Positions 48,302 to 57,494 of a DNA stretch of 64,000 nucleotides are shown one piece after another. Position 1 is the first letter of the stretch. Every line of letters starts with the position of its first letter. The position numbers and the translations under genes are program-made. The stretch spans positions 124,001 through 188,000 of the forward strand of contig OZ287700.1 in the NCBI GenBank assembly GCA_965649825.1, read 5' to 3'. Origin of the DNA: Penicillus capitatus (lineage: Eukaryota; Chlorophyta). The notes below the pieces were generated by a model. The model did no database searches and had not been told where the DNA came from. It saw nothing but the letters and a program-made list of their open reading frames with translations.

Positions 48302-48720
48302 GATGGGCAAAAACATCACTCAGGTCGGATCGACAGGCGTCAAGAAGTCGTCGGCGAAGTCGTCACGGACGCGCGGTGGACGGCTGACAAAGTCGTCAAG
48401 AAGTCGTCGGCAGCCGTGGCCGGACGTGCGTGGGGCAGAGGACGCGGATACGGCGAATAGGGTGCGCATATGTTGGAGACAGCGTCTTCTCGACTGTGGG
48501 GATCGACCCGAAGCGGATGGTGCAGTTGGCCAGTTCGAGAAGTACGACCGCGGGGGTTCGATTCCTGCGCCGGACACAGAGGAGGGTAGTCCCATCAGAG
48601 TTGACCCGGATGTGTCTGGCGAGCCCGCGCCGAGTTGGATGGGTTACGGCGGGGAAAGGACAACGTCGAGCCAGTTCGGGGGCCGACGATGGAGTCACCA
48701 CCCGGACAAAAACTTTTGTT
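48302..48720 (+). repeat. tRNA-like / SINE-like element with Pol III A and B boxes, copy 1
   Basis: A 420-bp unit almost identical (inverted) to 50586-51001. Near 48513-48566 it contains TGGTGCAGTTGG, fitting the A-box consensus, and about 30 bp later GGTTCGATTCC, a perfect B box and T-loop sequence. Tested as a tRNA, the acceptor and anticodon stems do not pair, so it is not a normal tRNA gene. A plus-strand ORF runs across it (48303-48950) but keeps no similarity to known proteins. A GTCGTC(A/G)AGAAGTCG-type short repeat is present at its start. Confidence 0.6.
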
Positions 48721-50585
48721 TTTTGGTTTCTAAGTATTCTTACATGCCGAAAATCGAATCAGACCTGTCGGTCTTTTTTCGCGAAATCGTCGAAGTGAAT
48801 GCATTGGAGTTTTCGAAACCTGGATTTACTACACGAGTTCAGATCCTTACAGTTATATTATCTGCGAAAACAAGGCCGGAAAGCAGCAATCTGCGCACAG
48901 AGACTCTAACTTCGACAAGTTCCGTAGCTTTCGTGCAAAGTATTCTTTAGGTTAACGGAAATAGCATGCCGACTCATTTCTTGAAAAGCGTCTCCGTACT
49001 CAGACGGCGTACAAAAAGAGCTAACTCAATGTTGATTACATGCTACTGTCCCTTTGAGTCCATTCTGTCTTTTCGCTATACTCACCTGTTGTCTTGCGAC
49101 GTCGCAGAAGCGGCAAAGCAAAACGCACATCGAATCAGCGAATGACGCAGGCTTTTGCCTACGAGCTCGTCTAGAATTGTGCTCTGTGGATCCCTCACTT
49201 CGCCAATTGGCGAGGCACCACCGACGGAAAGTGAGCACCCAAAAGAAGCCGCGGTAACTCGGTGGACGAGGCTGCCTCAACCGCCCTCCGTGCCAGTTTC
49301 GGGTTAAGGTTGTCCATCGACGTCACAGAAAAAGAGTTGCAGCATCTGATGCTTCTTCGCATTCAATATGTCGTCCAGCCGCAATCCAAATTACCAGGAA
49401 ACACCCGTCCTTCCGAATGCTCGTTTCGCCACGTTTGCTACCTTTTTGCTTTGCTTCGACTGTCCAAGCAATCGGCGTGTCTCTCGGAATAGTCAAGGAG
49501 AATGACCTTTCTGACGACACCCATCTGGACGACACGGCTGCCTTTCATGCGCATTCGACCGACATTTCGACGCGACAGCGTACTAAACGCCTGCGTGGCT
49601 TCATATGACTTCTTTGCGACACCATTCTCTCGCACAGTCGACTTCCTCGCCGATTCAGTTACCGGCATTATCCTATCGATCGTTGCGCACTCTATCTCCT
49701 TCAGATGAGATGACATCTGCCGTGGTTTCTAGAGATTGAACTGGCCGCGTGCTTCATGAGAAATCGCTATCTGCGCGCTAAACCTGTCGACGTCCGTGAC
49801 CAAGTGGATGTCTGCCTGTCCGCTTTAGGGAAAAGATCGTGTAACAGACACAATTCATTTACGAACGTGCTGGTAGTGGCAGTCGTGGCCTAAGGCAGCC
49901 GTGATTGATTGCATCATCGCCCATCCAAAGCATTTCTCTTCGTTCAGCGAAGGACCGAACCTCTTTCATTACTTTAACAAGTTTGCATTTCGCCGAACAC
50001 GCAATCGGTCAATTTTCTTGTGGCCTATTGTTTCCGTTGGCCGTTGCAATTAAGTTGCAGATGCCAAGGAGATCGACGCATTTAAGAGAGAAGGATTTCG
50101 AGAGGATCTTTACAGACACTTTAAGTCTTTAAAAACACAAGTTGCAGCAACACAACAGATGACTCAGGACAATTGGAAGCATGACATTGGTTTGTAAAAG
50201 ATTGTAATCGTATGAGTTCTCAGACACAACAAGAGTGTCGTTCGTCTGTTTTGTGTCATTCGTAATTTATAAAAAGAATAGGAAAAAGACAGGCAGTCTC
50301 GCGAGATGCTAAAAAAGAAAGCGCGAGGCGCATTTGAGTTAAACAAAGAGCTGCCGACATAGTGGAACAGTTCGAAATCACGTGAAACTTTTCAAGATGA
50401 GCAACCTATCATACGGACTCATGCAGCAGCTTAAAAATAGGTTAAACTGGTCAATAATACAGCGTAAAAACAGCATATGTGGTCACAGTGACCAAAAAAC
50501 CGGTCTGCCGAACCTGCAATTTCGTGAGATATGGTCGCGTTTTCCTCGGTTTTGGCCACCTAAAAGGGTCAAAGGAGAAGTGGAC
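48721..50585. other. Spacer between the two tRNA-like elements
   Basis: About 1.9 kb. Short ORFs at 49.0-49.7 kb on both strands are unrecognised. No other feature seen. Confidence 0.45.
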
Positions 50586-51001
50586 AAAAGTTTTTGTCCG
50601 GGTGGTGACTCCATCGTCGGCCCCCGAACTGGCTCGACGTTGTCCTTTCCCCGACGTAACCCATCCAACTCGGCGCGGGCTCGCCAGACACATCCGGGTC
50701 AACTCTGATGGGACTACCCTCCTCTGTGTCCGGCACAGGAATCGAACCCCCGCGGTCGTACTTCTCGAACTGGCCAACTGCACCATCCGCTTCGGGTCGA
50801 TCCCCACAGTCGAGAAGACGCTGTCTCCAACATATGCGCACCCTATTCGCCGTATCCGCGTCCTCTGCCCCACGCAAGTCCGGTCACGGCTGCCGACGAC
50901 TTCTTGACGACTTTGTCGGCAGTTCACCGCACGTCCGTGACGACTTCGCCGACGACTTCTTGACGCCTGTCGATCCGACCTGCGTGATGTTTTGCCTACC
51001 G
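50586..51001 (-). repeat. tRNA-like / SINE-like element with Pol III A and B boxes, copy 2 (inverted)
   Basis: Reverse complement of 48302-48720 with about a dozen substitutions and no evident indels in the core. The B box (read on the minus strand as GGTTCGATTCC) lies near 50740-50750 and the A box near 50779-50790. The ends coincide with those of copy 1: one at the GGCAAAA...ATCAC sequence, the other at GGACAAAA(A)CTTTTG. Confidence 0.6.
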
Positions 51002-51621
51002 TCAAACATCAATCGCGCGTCAACTCTTGTCTCGCGACGACCGATTTTCAAGGTCTTGTGTGTGCCAGCTCACGCGGAGAACGATTTTTGTGCTACTCAA
51101 GCGCCTCTTTGTGCTTCAACTAACTGGAGCCTTTTCATTAATTTCGCCGTCCTATTGAATCGTATAAAGTATGCGATTCTAGAGTGTGGAGCATTGAGAT
51201 TTGTTAGCACGAAAATACGGATTTCTCGTTCACAACTTCAAATAACGTAAGAAAGCTTGGTGTTAAAGACAAATTTAGCTTTCCTCTTTCTTCTTAATGC
51301 TGAGAGTCTATGAAGCTTTTCACCACAACATATATTGAGCGGTTTACCAAATTCAGTGACGACTGCAAGCTTTGAACAATTTATCTAGATCATTTACTCG
51401 AAAGAATCGCCACTGCGGTGTTTACGCGATCGACCAAAAAAGACAACGAACAAACTGATGCTGGAATGCCCTCTGCAATGCGAAGACTCGAGAATATCTT
51501 GTGTTTCGCACTCGGATGTCGCTGTCAGACAACATGACCTATAATGCGTTACATTTTTTTCTCACATCGACAAATGTATCCGACGCCGAAGGCAGCCCCA
51601 CAACGGAAGATCCAATCCTTT
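51002..51621. other. Spacer, no supported gene
   Basis: About 600 bp, AT-rich, only short ORFs. Confidence 0.4.
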
Positions 51622-52115
51622 TCACAGAACCGGGGCCTTTTGCGAATGATTGTGGCAACTGAGAGTCCCATGTTCGTTGTCTTTGCGCACCAAACCTCTG
51701 CCGTTAGTTTGAGGACGATTCTTTCCATTCTCTGTATTCTTCGACGATACGAATATATTGCGAGTGACACCAAACAGAGTCAAAGTTTCTGTCGGCAAGT
51801 TTGAGGTGCCGATGTGACTGTCTTGTTTGGGAGGGGGCCACTTTGCTCTGGGACACTCGGGGTCGTGTCGTTTGAGGTGTTGGGCCGGAAAGAGGCCTTT
51901 TTCTCTGGTCCTGGAGCGGTGCTGAGTCACCTGCCTAGGCATGTCACGTCACAACGGGGGTATTTGAATGGACAATCCGAACCATGTTTACCTTGCTCCA
52001 AACAGTTGTAATTCAAGTCTTCCGCTGTGTCTTTCGTCCGGCCCGATCGCCGACAGTTTCGTCTTCGTGCACGACATGCAGATCCATCCAGTTTATAACC
52101 CGAACAAGGATACAT
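51622..52115 (-). pseudogene. Fragment resembling TRAF-type zinc fingers
   Basis: Minus-strand reading gives EQGKHGSDCPFKYPRCDV with TCLGR, then after a possible short intron GLFPAQHLKRHDPECPRAKW. The CPF...C...HLxxHxxxC pattern is that of TRAF/SIAH-type zinc fingers. No RING or MATH domain and no convincing start or end are present, so it is more likely a truncated remnant than an intact gene. It could instead be a small gene with unresolved exons. Confidence 0.35.
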
Positions 52116-52435
52116 TGTTCAACCGAAAGACGACGGATCAATCATTGAGTGGTAAAAATCCTGTGACGTTCTCGAAGCCAAAGTACTGGCGACTCAAACG
52201 ATGACGTCAAGATATCTGTATGACATCTTGCTGTCAGAAAAAAAACCGCCTGAAAATGCGAAGTCGTAGAGAATTAGAACACCTAGATCCAAGGAATTAT
52301 ATTCTTCATTTCTCTTTTACATGACTAACTACGGTCTTGACAAAACACTTGTTTTCATCAATCCATTTAATAAAAGATGGATCACAGCACTACACGACTT
52401 TGAAAAATCTCCGCTCGACTTTGCATTTCAACGGT
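52116..52435. other. 5' region of HIR copy 2
   Basis: About 320 bp without a gene. Only the last about 25 bp resemble the region before HIR copy 1, so the two copies have different promoters. Confidence 0.45.
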
Positions 52436-53485
52436 ATGGGCGTCTTTTATTCTTGCGTCGAACAAGGCTCCATTGAAGTGATCGAACAGTTCGGCAAGTT
52501 CTCCCGTGTCGCCTATCCCGGTTTCAACTGCATATGGTTTCCATGCGGTGAGACTTTTAACAGCTTCTAACCCACGTCACGAGAATACGCACAGGAGAGC
52601 TGGTGGCTGGGAGACTGAACATGCGCATCCAGCAACTGGACGTCTCCGTGGAGACCAAGACCCGAGATAACGTTTTCGTTATCGTCGTCGTCTCCGTCCA
52701 GTACCAGGCACATCTCAACCGAGACGTAACCTCTGTGACGTACGTCTGCGCTGCAGGTGTTGAAGGAGAACGTCTACGACGCGTTTTACAAACTCACAGA
52801 TTCGACCTCGCAGATTCGCAGCTACGTGTTCGATGTGGTGCGTTCGACGGTGCCCAAAATGAACCTAGACGATGTCTTCGTGAGCAAAGAAGAGATTGCA
52901 CAAGACATCAAGCAAGAACTGACGAAGAGCATGGGGTCATTTGGCTTTGCCATCGTCCAGACACTCGTCACAGACATCGAACCCGCACGCAAAGTCAAGG
53001 ATGCCATGAATGAGATCAATGCAGCAACCCGTCTCCGAGCGGCGGCGGTGGAAAAGGCAGAAGCCAAGAAAGTTAGTGTCGTCAAGGCGGCCGAAGCAGA
53101 GGCGGAGGCAAAGTTCTTAGCCGGTCAGGGCATTGCGCGTCAGAGACAGGCCATCGTTGCCGGTTTGCGAGAATCGGTGGTGGAGTTTTCGTCCCAAGTT
53201 CAGAACATCAACAATCAGGAGATCCTGTCCATGATGCTGATGACACAGTACTTCGACACACTGAAAGATGTTGGCATGTCCTCTCGAAACAGCACAGTTT
53301 TCGTGCCACATCAGCCAGGAACCATTGGAGATATCTCTGCTCAGATTCGCAATGGATTGCTTGAAGCGACATCTGTCCAGTCAATGCAACGCTGAACGCA
53401 TTAAGTCACATCAGTCATATTTTTTCGTTTTGTCTTTCGTCACTCATCTGCCGCTTATTCTGTCAAACAAGCTGGAAAGAGTCAC
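52410..53485 (+). repeat. Right arm of the 1.1-kb inverted duplication carrying HIR
   Basis: Inverted counterpart of 45515-46600. Similarity continues past the stop codon (CGCATTAAGTCAC... then CACTCATCTGCCGCTTATTC) and fades at about 53485. Confidence 0.8.
52436..53395 (+). CDS. HIR SPFH/prohibitin protein, copy 2
   Basis: ATG 52436 opens [20 protein letters not shown] and [16 protein letters not shown]. Intron 1 (GTGAGA...CACAG, about 48 nt) leads to [20 protein letters not shown] with [20 protein letters not shown]; intron 2 is only 31 nt (GTAACC...CTGCAG) and joins D / [16 protein letters not shown] in phase 0. The rest equals copy 1 with a few changes ([10 protein letters not shown] for [10 protein letters not shown]). 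All splice signals are canonical, so this is the likely functional member. N-terminal Gly2/Cys allow myristoyl/palmitoyl anchoring; the SPFH domain and C-terminal coil mediate oligomerisation in plasma-membrane microdomains. Confidence 0.85.
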
Positions 53486-53710
53486 ACGAGTTCTTCCTTT
53501 GGCTCATGACCTTATTTCTAAGCAGGATGGATAAAGGCACACATTTTTCTTTTGGCTCAGACGCCTTTGTTTCAAAACAAACAGGACAGTAACAGGCACG
53601 TATGTTATGGGAATGGTTTATACTAACTTTGGTTGCTGTTATCTCGTTGCTTAACACAATGACGCATTTTTTGCATTTACGGAATCGCGTTTGACAACAC
53701 TATCTGCTAA
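53396..53710. other. Intergenic region
   Basis: About 315 bp. The first about 90 bp belong to the duplicated HIR 3' flank; the rest holds nothing recognised. Confidence 0.5.
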
Positions 53711-54190
53711 ATGGCGTCTGCGTTGTCCGCGTGGTTCTACGGTCCAGCTGGACCCGTCAAAGGCGGCGGTTGGTCTTGCAGTCGTGGTCCGCGGTATGAG
53801 CATGCGTTTGTGTCGCAGTCTTCTTCTGGGCACCCACGTGGAAATGGGGCATCAGTCTTGCAAACATCGCCGATATGAATCGACCCGTCGAAACACTTTC
53901 CTACCCACAGCAATGCGGTCCGTTATATCAACCTCTTTTTGCATACACTAGCTGAGAGAAATGCATCTGCTCTTAGCCATTGCCGCGACTGGGTTGATCT
54001 GGTCACGTTACAGTGTCGTCATCTATCCTGTCAACTACAATCTCTTGGCAGTCAACGCCTTCATGGCCTTTACAGGACTTTACCAGCTCTACAGAAAAGC
54101 CAAGTACTGTGAACGCCTGTCACATCGTTTGTCCCATGTGATGGTGGCAGGTCGGACTATGCCCCAACAACAAAAGCTCCGGCGCCATGA
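53711..54190 (+). CDS. MPC2: Mitochondrial pyruvate carrier subunit 2
   Basis: Four exons from ATG 53711: ASALSAWFYGPAGPVKGG / VFFWAPTWKWGISLANIADM with NRPVETLSYPQQC / AIAATGLIWSRYSVVIYPVN with YNLLAVNAFMAFTGLYQLYR / SDYAPTTKAPAP, TGA 54188-54190. The fragments FWAPxxKWG, GLIWSRYS, PVNYNLLxVN and TGLYQLYR are diagnostic for MPC2, the inner-membrane subunit that pairs with MPC1 to import pyruvate. Introns (GTTGGT...CGCAG, GTCCGT...CTTAG, GTACTG...GGCAG) restore the frame at each join. Total about 110 residues, the family's usual size. Confidence 0.9.
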
Positions 54191-54309
54191 ATGCAGAGCT
54201 TCGTTAAAAAAGACGATCTCTGCGGCGAGACATGCAAAAGCCTGCCAGGGAGTGTTGTTCTGGAATTTCGTGTGTTATGCAAAGAATGTGTTAATCGTGC
54301 CGTTCATTG

Positions 54310-55087
54310 ATGCACGCCGTCGCGTCGTGGCGATCTGTCATGCGTTGCGTGGTTCTTGCCGACAATGCTGGGTCTTCATGGCGCACAGCACAGTACCGTC
54401 GACGCAGAGATGTTCCCTCGGCAGTTCTGTTCTCGCGGCGTCGCTGGATGGACGGCGCTGCGACGACGGTGATGGGATGGCTGCTCACCATAAGTGCCCC
54501 AGGCGATGCACGTGTCCCGACCGAGTCTCTTGTCCCACTGAATCGACTACCACCTTACTCAAGAGATCGTCTCAGCAAAGACCGAGAGAATTCCAGTGGT
54601 GGTTCAGACGTCCAATCAGCCGTCGCCAGCATTCAGCAATGGACAGCGGATGCCGAAAAGGCATCAGCATCTGGGCACTATGAACAGGTGTTGCATCCGA
54701 CCGAGCACTTATCATGATGTGACGTGTATGGCCTGTTAGGCTTTGGATCTGTACACGGACATCGTGCAGTCCTATCCCGATCTGGCAGTCACAGAGTATG
54801 CAAGACTGCATCGCGCTCTGCTGCTCTACGAAGTGGGCGACGTTCGTCGTAGTCTTTTGGAGTTGGACGATTTAGAGGTGTCGCTGCGAGGCTTTCCAGA
54901 GGTCCATGCTGCCCTGGCATCTCTCCTCTACATCGAAAGACCTTTGCAAATCAGTCGAGCCGAGTCCCAATGGGATCTCGCCACATCCTTCGATCGTCGC
55001 TATGCAGATCTCGCTTGGGTCCAGCGAACCAAAAAGTGGCCACCGAAAGTCCTCGATGCCTTGGAACGGTTCTTGGACCTGCGATAA
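54310..55087 (+). CDS. Plastid TPR protein, possibly thylakoid-lumen targeted
   Basis: ATG 54310. The N-terminus is Arg/Ser-rich (YRRRRDVPSAVLFSRRR) followed by WMDGAATTVMGWLLTISAPG, a twin-arginine plus hydrophobic segment like a thylakoid Tat signal after a transit peptide. The mature part has TPR-like helices: SIQQWTADAEKASASGHYEQ / ALDLYTDIVQSYPDLAVTEY with ARLHRALLLYEVGDVRRSLL, then DLATSFDRRYADLAWVQRTK with WPPKVLDALERFLDLR. The intron at about 54689-54748 carries TGATGTGAC (54715-54723). It resembles small plant chloroplast TPR proteins of unknown role. The Tat reading is inference. Confidence 0.65.
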
Positions 55088-55155
55088 AGTGTCCCATCAG
55101 CATGACCCATCCATGACAGCGACAGGTGTACGATGCTTACGTTCGTGTTTTGAAC

Positions 55156-56194
55156 ATGGGACGTCGCTGGTCAGTTCGCGAAATCTCTTGCTTGACGCCG
55201 ACTGCGGAGCTTCAGCTAGTGGATGTGTTCTACTCGCCCGTCAATAAAAAACTGGCGGCGGATTTGATCACTCTGTTGAATGGTTCCCACCCACTGCCGT
55301 CGCTGCGTCACCTCCGACGCATACGTTCGATTCCGGGCGACAGGACGACGTGCGTCGAGATTCTGCTTTGTCTAGCGCCGACACCTCTGGACGGTCGAGC
55401 ACCGTCGCTGCCAGGCGACATGATCGACATCGTCGAACGATTTGACCTTAAACCTGTCATAACAAAAGTGTGACCTCACTCTTTTCGTGGCCATCTATGT
55501 GGAAGATGCGTGTGAAGGTACCGAGATTGCCGGCGCCGACATTGGCGCTGTGGTCGGAATGGCGTCATTACTGGGCCATGCCTTGGCGAATGAACGAAGA
55601 CACGACCTGCTCGCCCGACTTGTCGACTCAAATCGAACATCGAGCTGAAGACATTCTCACACGCGTTTTCGAATTGGCCCAGGTCTCTTCCGGCGACAAC
55701 GCAGCTCTTATCGTCGATCCCTCCACGAGCAGGTCACACCTCACACATACCCCACCCAGTTCATCGCTTGTCTGTCTTTCAGGATGATTGCGGCTGGATT
55801 GGATCACGCGACGGCTAAGTACCCTTTGCGTCATGCCGTGATGGAAGCGATCGCCGCCTTTGCACACCGTGATCTCGCCACGTGGCCAGACGACGTTACG
55901 GAGCCTGCCGGAAAACGCATCCGAACGATCGAAGCGTCATCGGGGGAAACAAAGCCATATCTCTGTACAGGATACGAAATCTACTGTCTCAAAGAACCTT
56001 GTCTGATGTGTGCCATGGCCATGGTACATTCACGCTTTCTCCGAGTGATCTACTGCGAACCTGATGTACACAACGGAGCGTTTACGGTACATGGACTCCA
56101 TGGAAAGAAAGGACTCAACCATCATTACACCGTCTATCATGCCACAGAAGACCACAAAGCGCCCGATCGAGAAACACCGACGGCATCTGTGTAA
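55156..56194 (+). CDS. ADAT3: tRNA adenosine deaminase subunit ADAT3/TAD3
   Basis: Start ATG 55156. The N-terminal domain has ELQLVDVFYSPVNKKLAADL then LRHLRRIR, as in TAD3. Then VPRLPAPTLALWSEWRHYW, AALIVDPSTS / RMIAAGLDHATAKYPLRHAV and MEAI. The deaminase fold has YLCTGYEIYCLKEPCLMCAM and AMVHSRFLRVIYCE, LHGKKGLNHHYTVY. The zinc ligands His and PCxxC are present, but the proton-shuttling Glu is Val (HAVM), the hallmark of the catalytically inactive partner of ADAT2. The dimer makes inosine at tRNA position 34. Introns at about 55468-55516 (with CTCACTCTTTT at 55475-55485) and about 55732-55783 restore the frame. It ends 12 bp before the convergent mS33 stop. Confidence 0.9.
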
Positions 56195-56206
56195 TCACTC
56201 CAGCCG

Positions 56207-56631
56207 TCACTTCTTACGCTTACCCGTCTTGTTTGTCGCCCGTTTGCCCTGGCCCTTCGGCGGAGGGCTCTTCCCTCGTCGCGCTAGATTCTTCAAACGT
56301 TTCTGGTGCCTAGAGAACGACGCTCTGAGCGTGTGTGGTATGCAGAGTGGCGGCGAAGGTACCGTTCCATGTCGACACTTCGCAGGAGGGTATCGAAGAT
56401 GGGAAAGGGATAGTAGTTAGCGATCTCATCCACACGCCATGTCCGCTTCAGCGCCTTTCGTCCAGTTCGTTCCTGGCGTCGTTCGTGGTGACCAAAGATA
56501 CGTGCACGTATCTGCGTCAATGTCTCTGTCGCGTCGGTTGGCAGGACGTCGCTGAAGGGACGCCGACCCATCGTGCATTGAAAGGAAGACGTAAGATTGG
56601 GACAGAGACGGCGAAACATCGCTCGCGCCAT
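56207..56631 (-). CDS. MRPS33: Mitochondrial small-subunit ribosomal protein mS33
   Basis: Two exons. Exon 1 from ATG 56631 reads ARAMFRRLCPNLTSSFQCTM (mitochondrial presequence-like), QIRARIFGHHERRQERTGRK, WRVDEIANYYPFPIFDTLLR and SVDMER. A GTACCT...CTCTAG intron joins to HQKRLKNLARRGKSPPPKGQ, then GKRATNKTGKRKK, stop 56207-56209. RIFG near the start, YYP in the middle and the basic RLKxLxRRGK...KKG.GKR tail identify mS33, a head component of the mitoribosome. An in-frame upstream ATG at 56763 exists, but it would overlap the divergent neighbour's first exon. Confidence 0.82.
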
Positions 56632-56650
56632 CTTCAAGTACGACAGAGAA

Positions 56651-57488
56651 ATGGAGCGTCGCGTAGAGTTATCGGAAACGTTGACCCGGGCAAAGACGCT
56701 AGCGCAACTCGGATGGAAACTTAACGACAAGATAGAGGTTAACAACGCCACATTCGTTGCCATGAGCGTCGCTTGAGTACATACAGGTTCGATGGCTCAT
56801 CGAGCGAGACAACCAGCCGGCGGCTGAGAAGAAAGTAAAGACCTTAAGTACTGAAGAACATCGTGAAGGTGTGAGTAGTGGTGGGGAGCGCGTCTCGTTG
56901 AAGAAGACAGCAAAGAGCCGAAGATCGTGACCCTGCTATACGATGCCGTTGATGAATTTGTGGAGAGCCGCAGTCAAGTGCTGTTCTTGAACGAAGGTCA
57001 GCGCTCTGATGCCATGACATGTATGCGATGCCATGGCCTGTAGTGACACTGTATGATATCGATGAAGATGCTGAGATGCCTTATCGACGCGAGGGCGATC
57101 TCATCGATACAACAGACTGTGAGAAACAACAGGAAGATGTGGTGACGTTTAGAGAGCTTGCTGAAGAGGGACCTGAGTTAGATGCCACTAGCATGCTCAC
57201 CTCTGCTGCAGCCGTGGTATTGTTAGGGAGGATGAATCGACCGAGGCCGAGATTCAGAAACTGCCTCATGCCATGCAGGTTCAAGTGGCCGAACGGTTTG
57301 AACAGTTCAAGAACGGATTCATGTATGCACCCCGATCAAAACCACTCCTTGGCCCAACGCTGCCTGCCGTCTTTAGTGATTTCTTGAGAGAGAAGGCGGC
57401 GGAACGTGGGTCAGATACGCTGATCGATGCCGATGACATTGCCGATTTCGTTTCGAGAATGAAGAATGAAGATCAGAAGCCACATTAA
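56651..57488 (+). CDS. Conserved-looking acidic orphan protein, function unknown
   Basis: Exons from ATG 56651 join in frame: MERRVELSETLTRAKTLAQL with GWKLNDKIE / VRWLIERDNQPAAEKKVKTL with STEEHRE / EDSKEPKIVTLLYDAVDEFV with ESRSQVLFLNE / VTLYDIDEDAEMPYRREGDL with CEKQQEDVVTFRELAEEGPE / EDESTEAEIQKLPHAMQVQV with AERFEQFKNGFMYAPRSKPL, ending SRMKNEDQKPH. Four GT/AG introns (for example 57179-57228) keep one reading frame, which supports a real gene. It is charged, mostly helical-looking, and has no signal or membrane segment. I do not recognise a family. It starts 19 bp from the divergent mS33 start and stops 6 bp before the convergent TSR1 stop. Confidence 0.6.
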
Positions 57489-57494
57489 ACGGGC

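Noticed and set aside
48500-48575. Functional tRNA gene
   Set aside because: A and B boxes are good, but the acceptor stem, anticodon stem and part of the T stem do not pair, and the sequence sits in a 420-bp repeated unit.
48303-48950. 217-codon plus-strand ORF across tRNA-like element copy 1
   Set aside because: The same stretch in copy 2 is open in several frames on both strands and ends differently; no protein similarity. More likely chance openness of a GC-rich repeat.
45515-53485. Composite transposon bounded by the HIR copies
   Set aside because: No transposase, terminal inverted repeats or target-site duplications could be seen; the inner spacers have no mobile-element genes.
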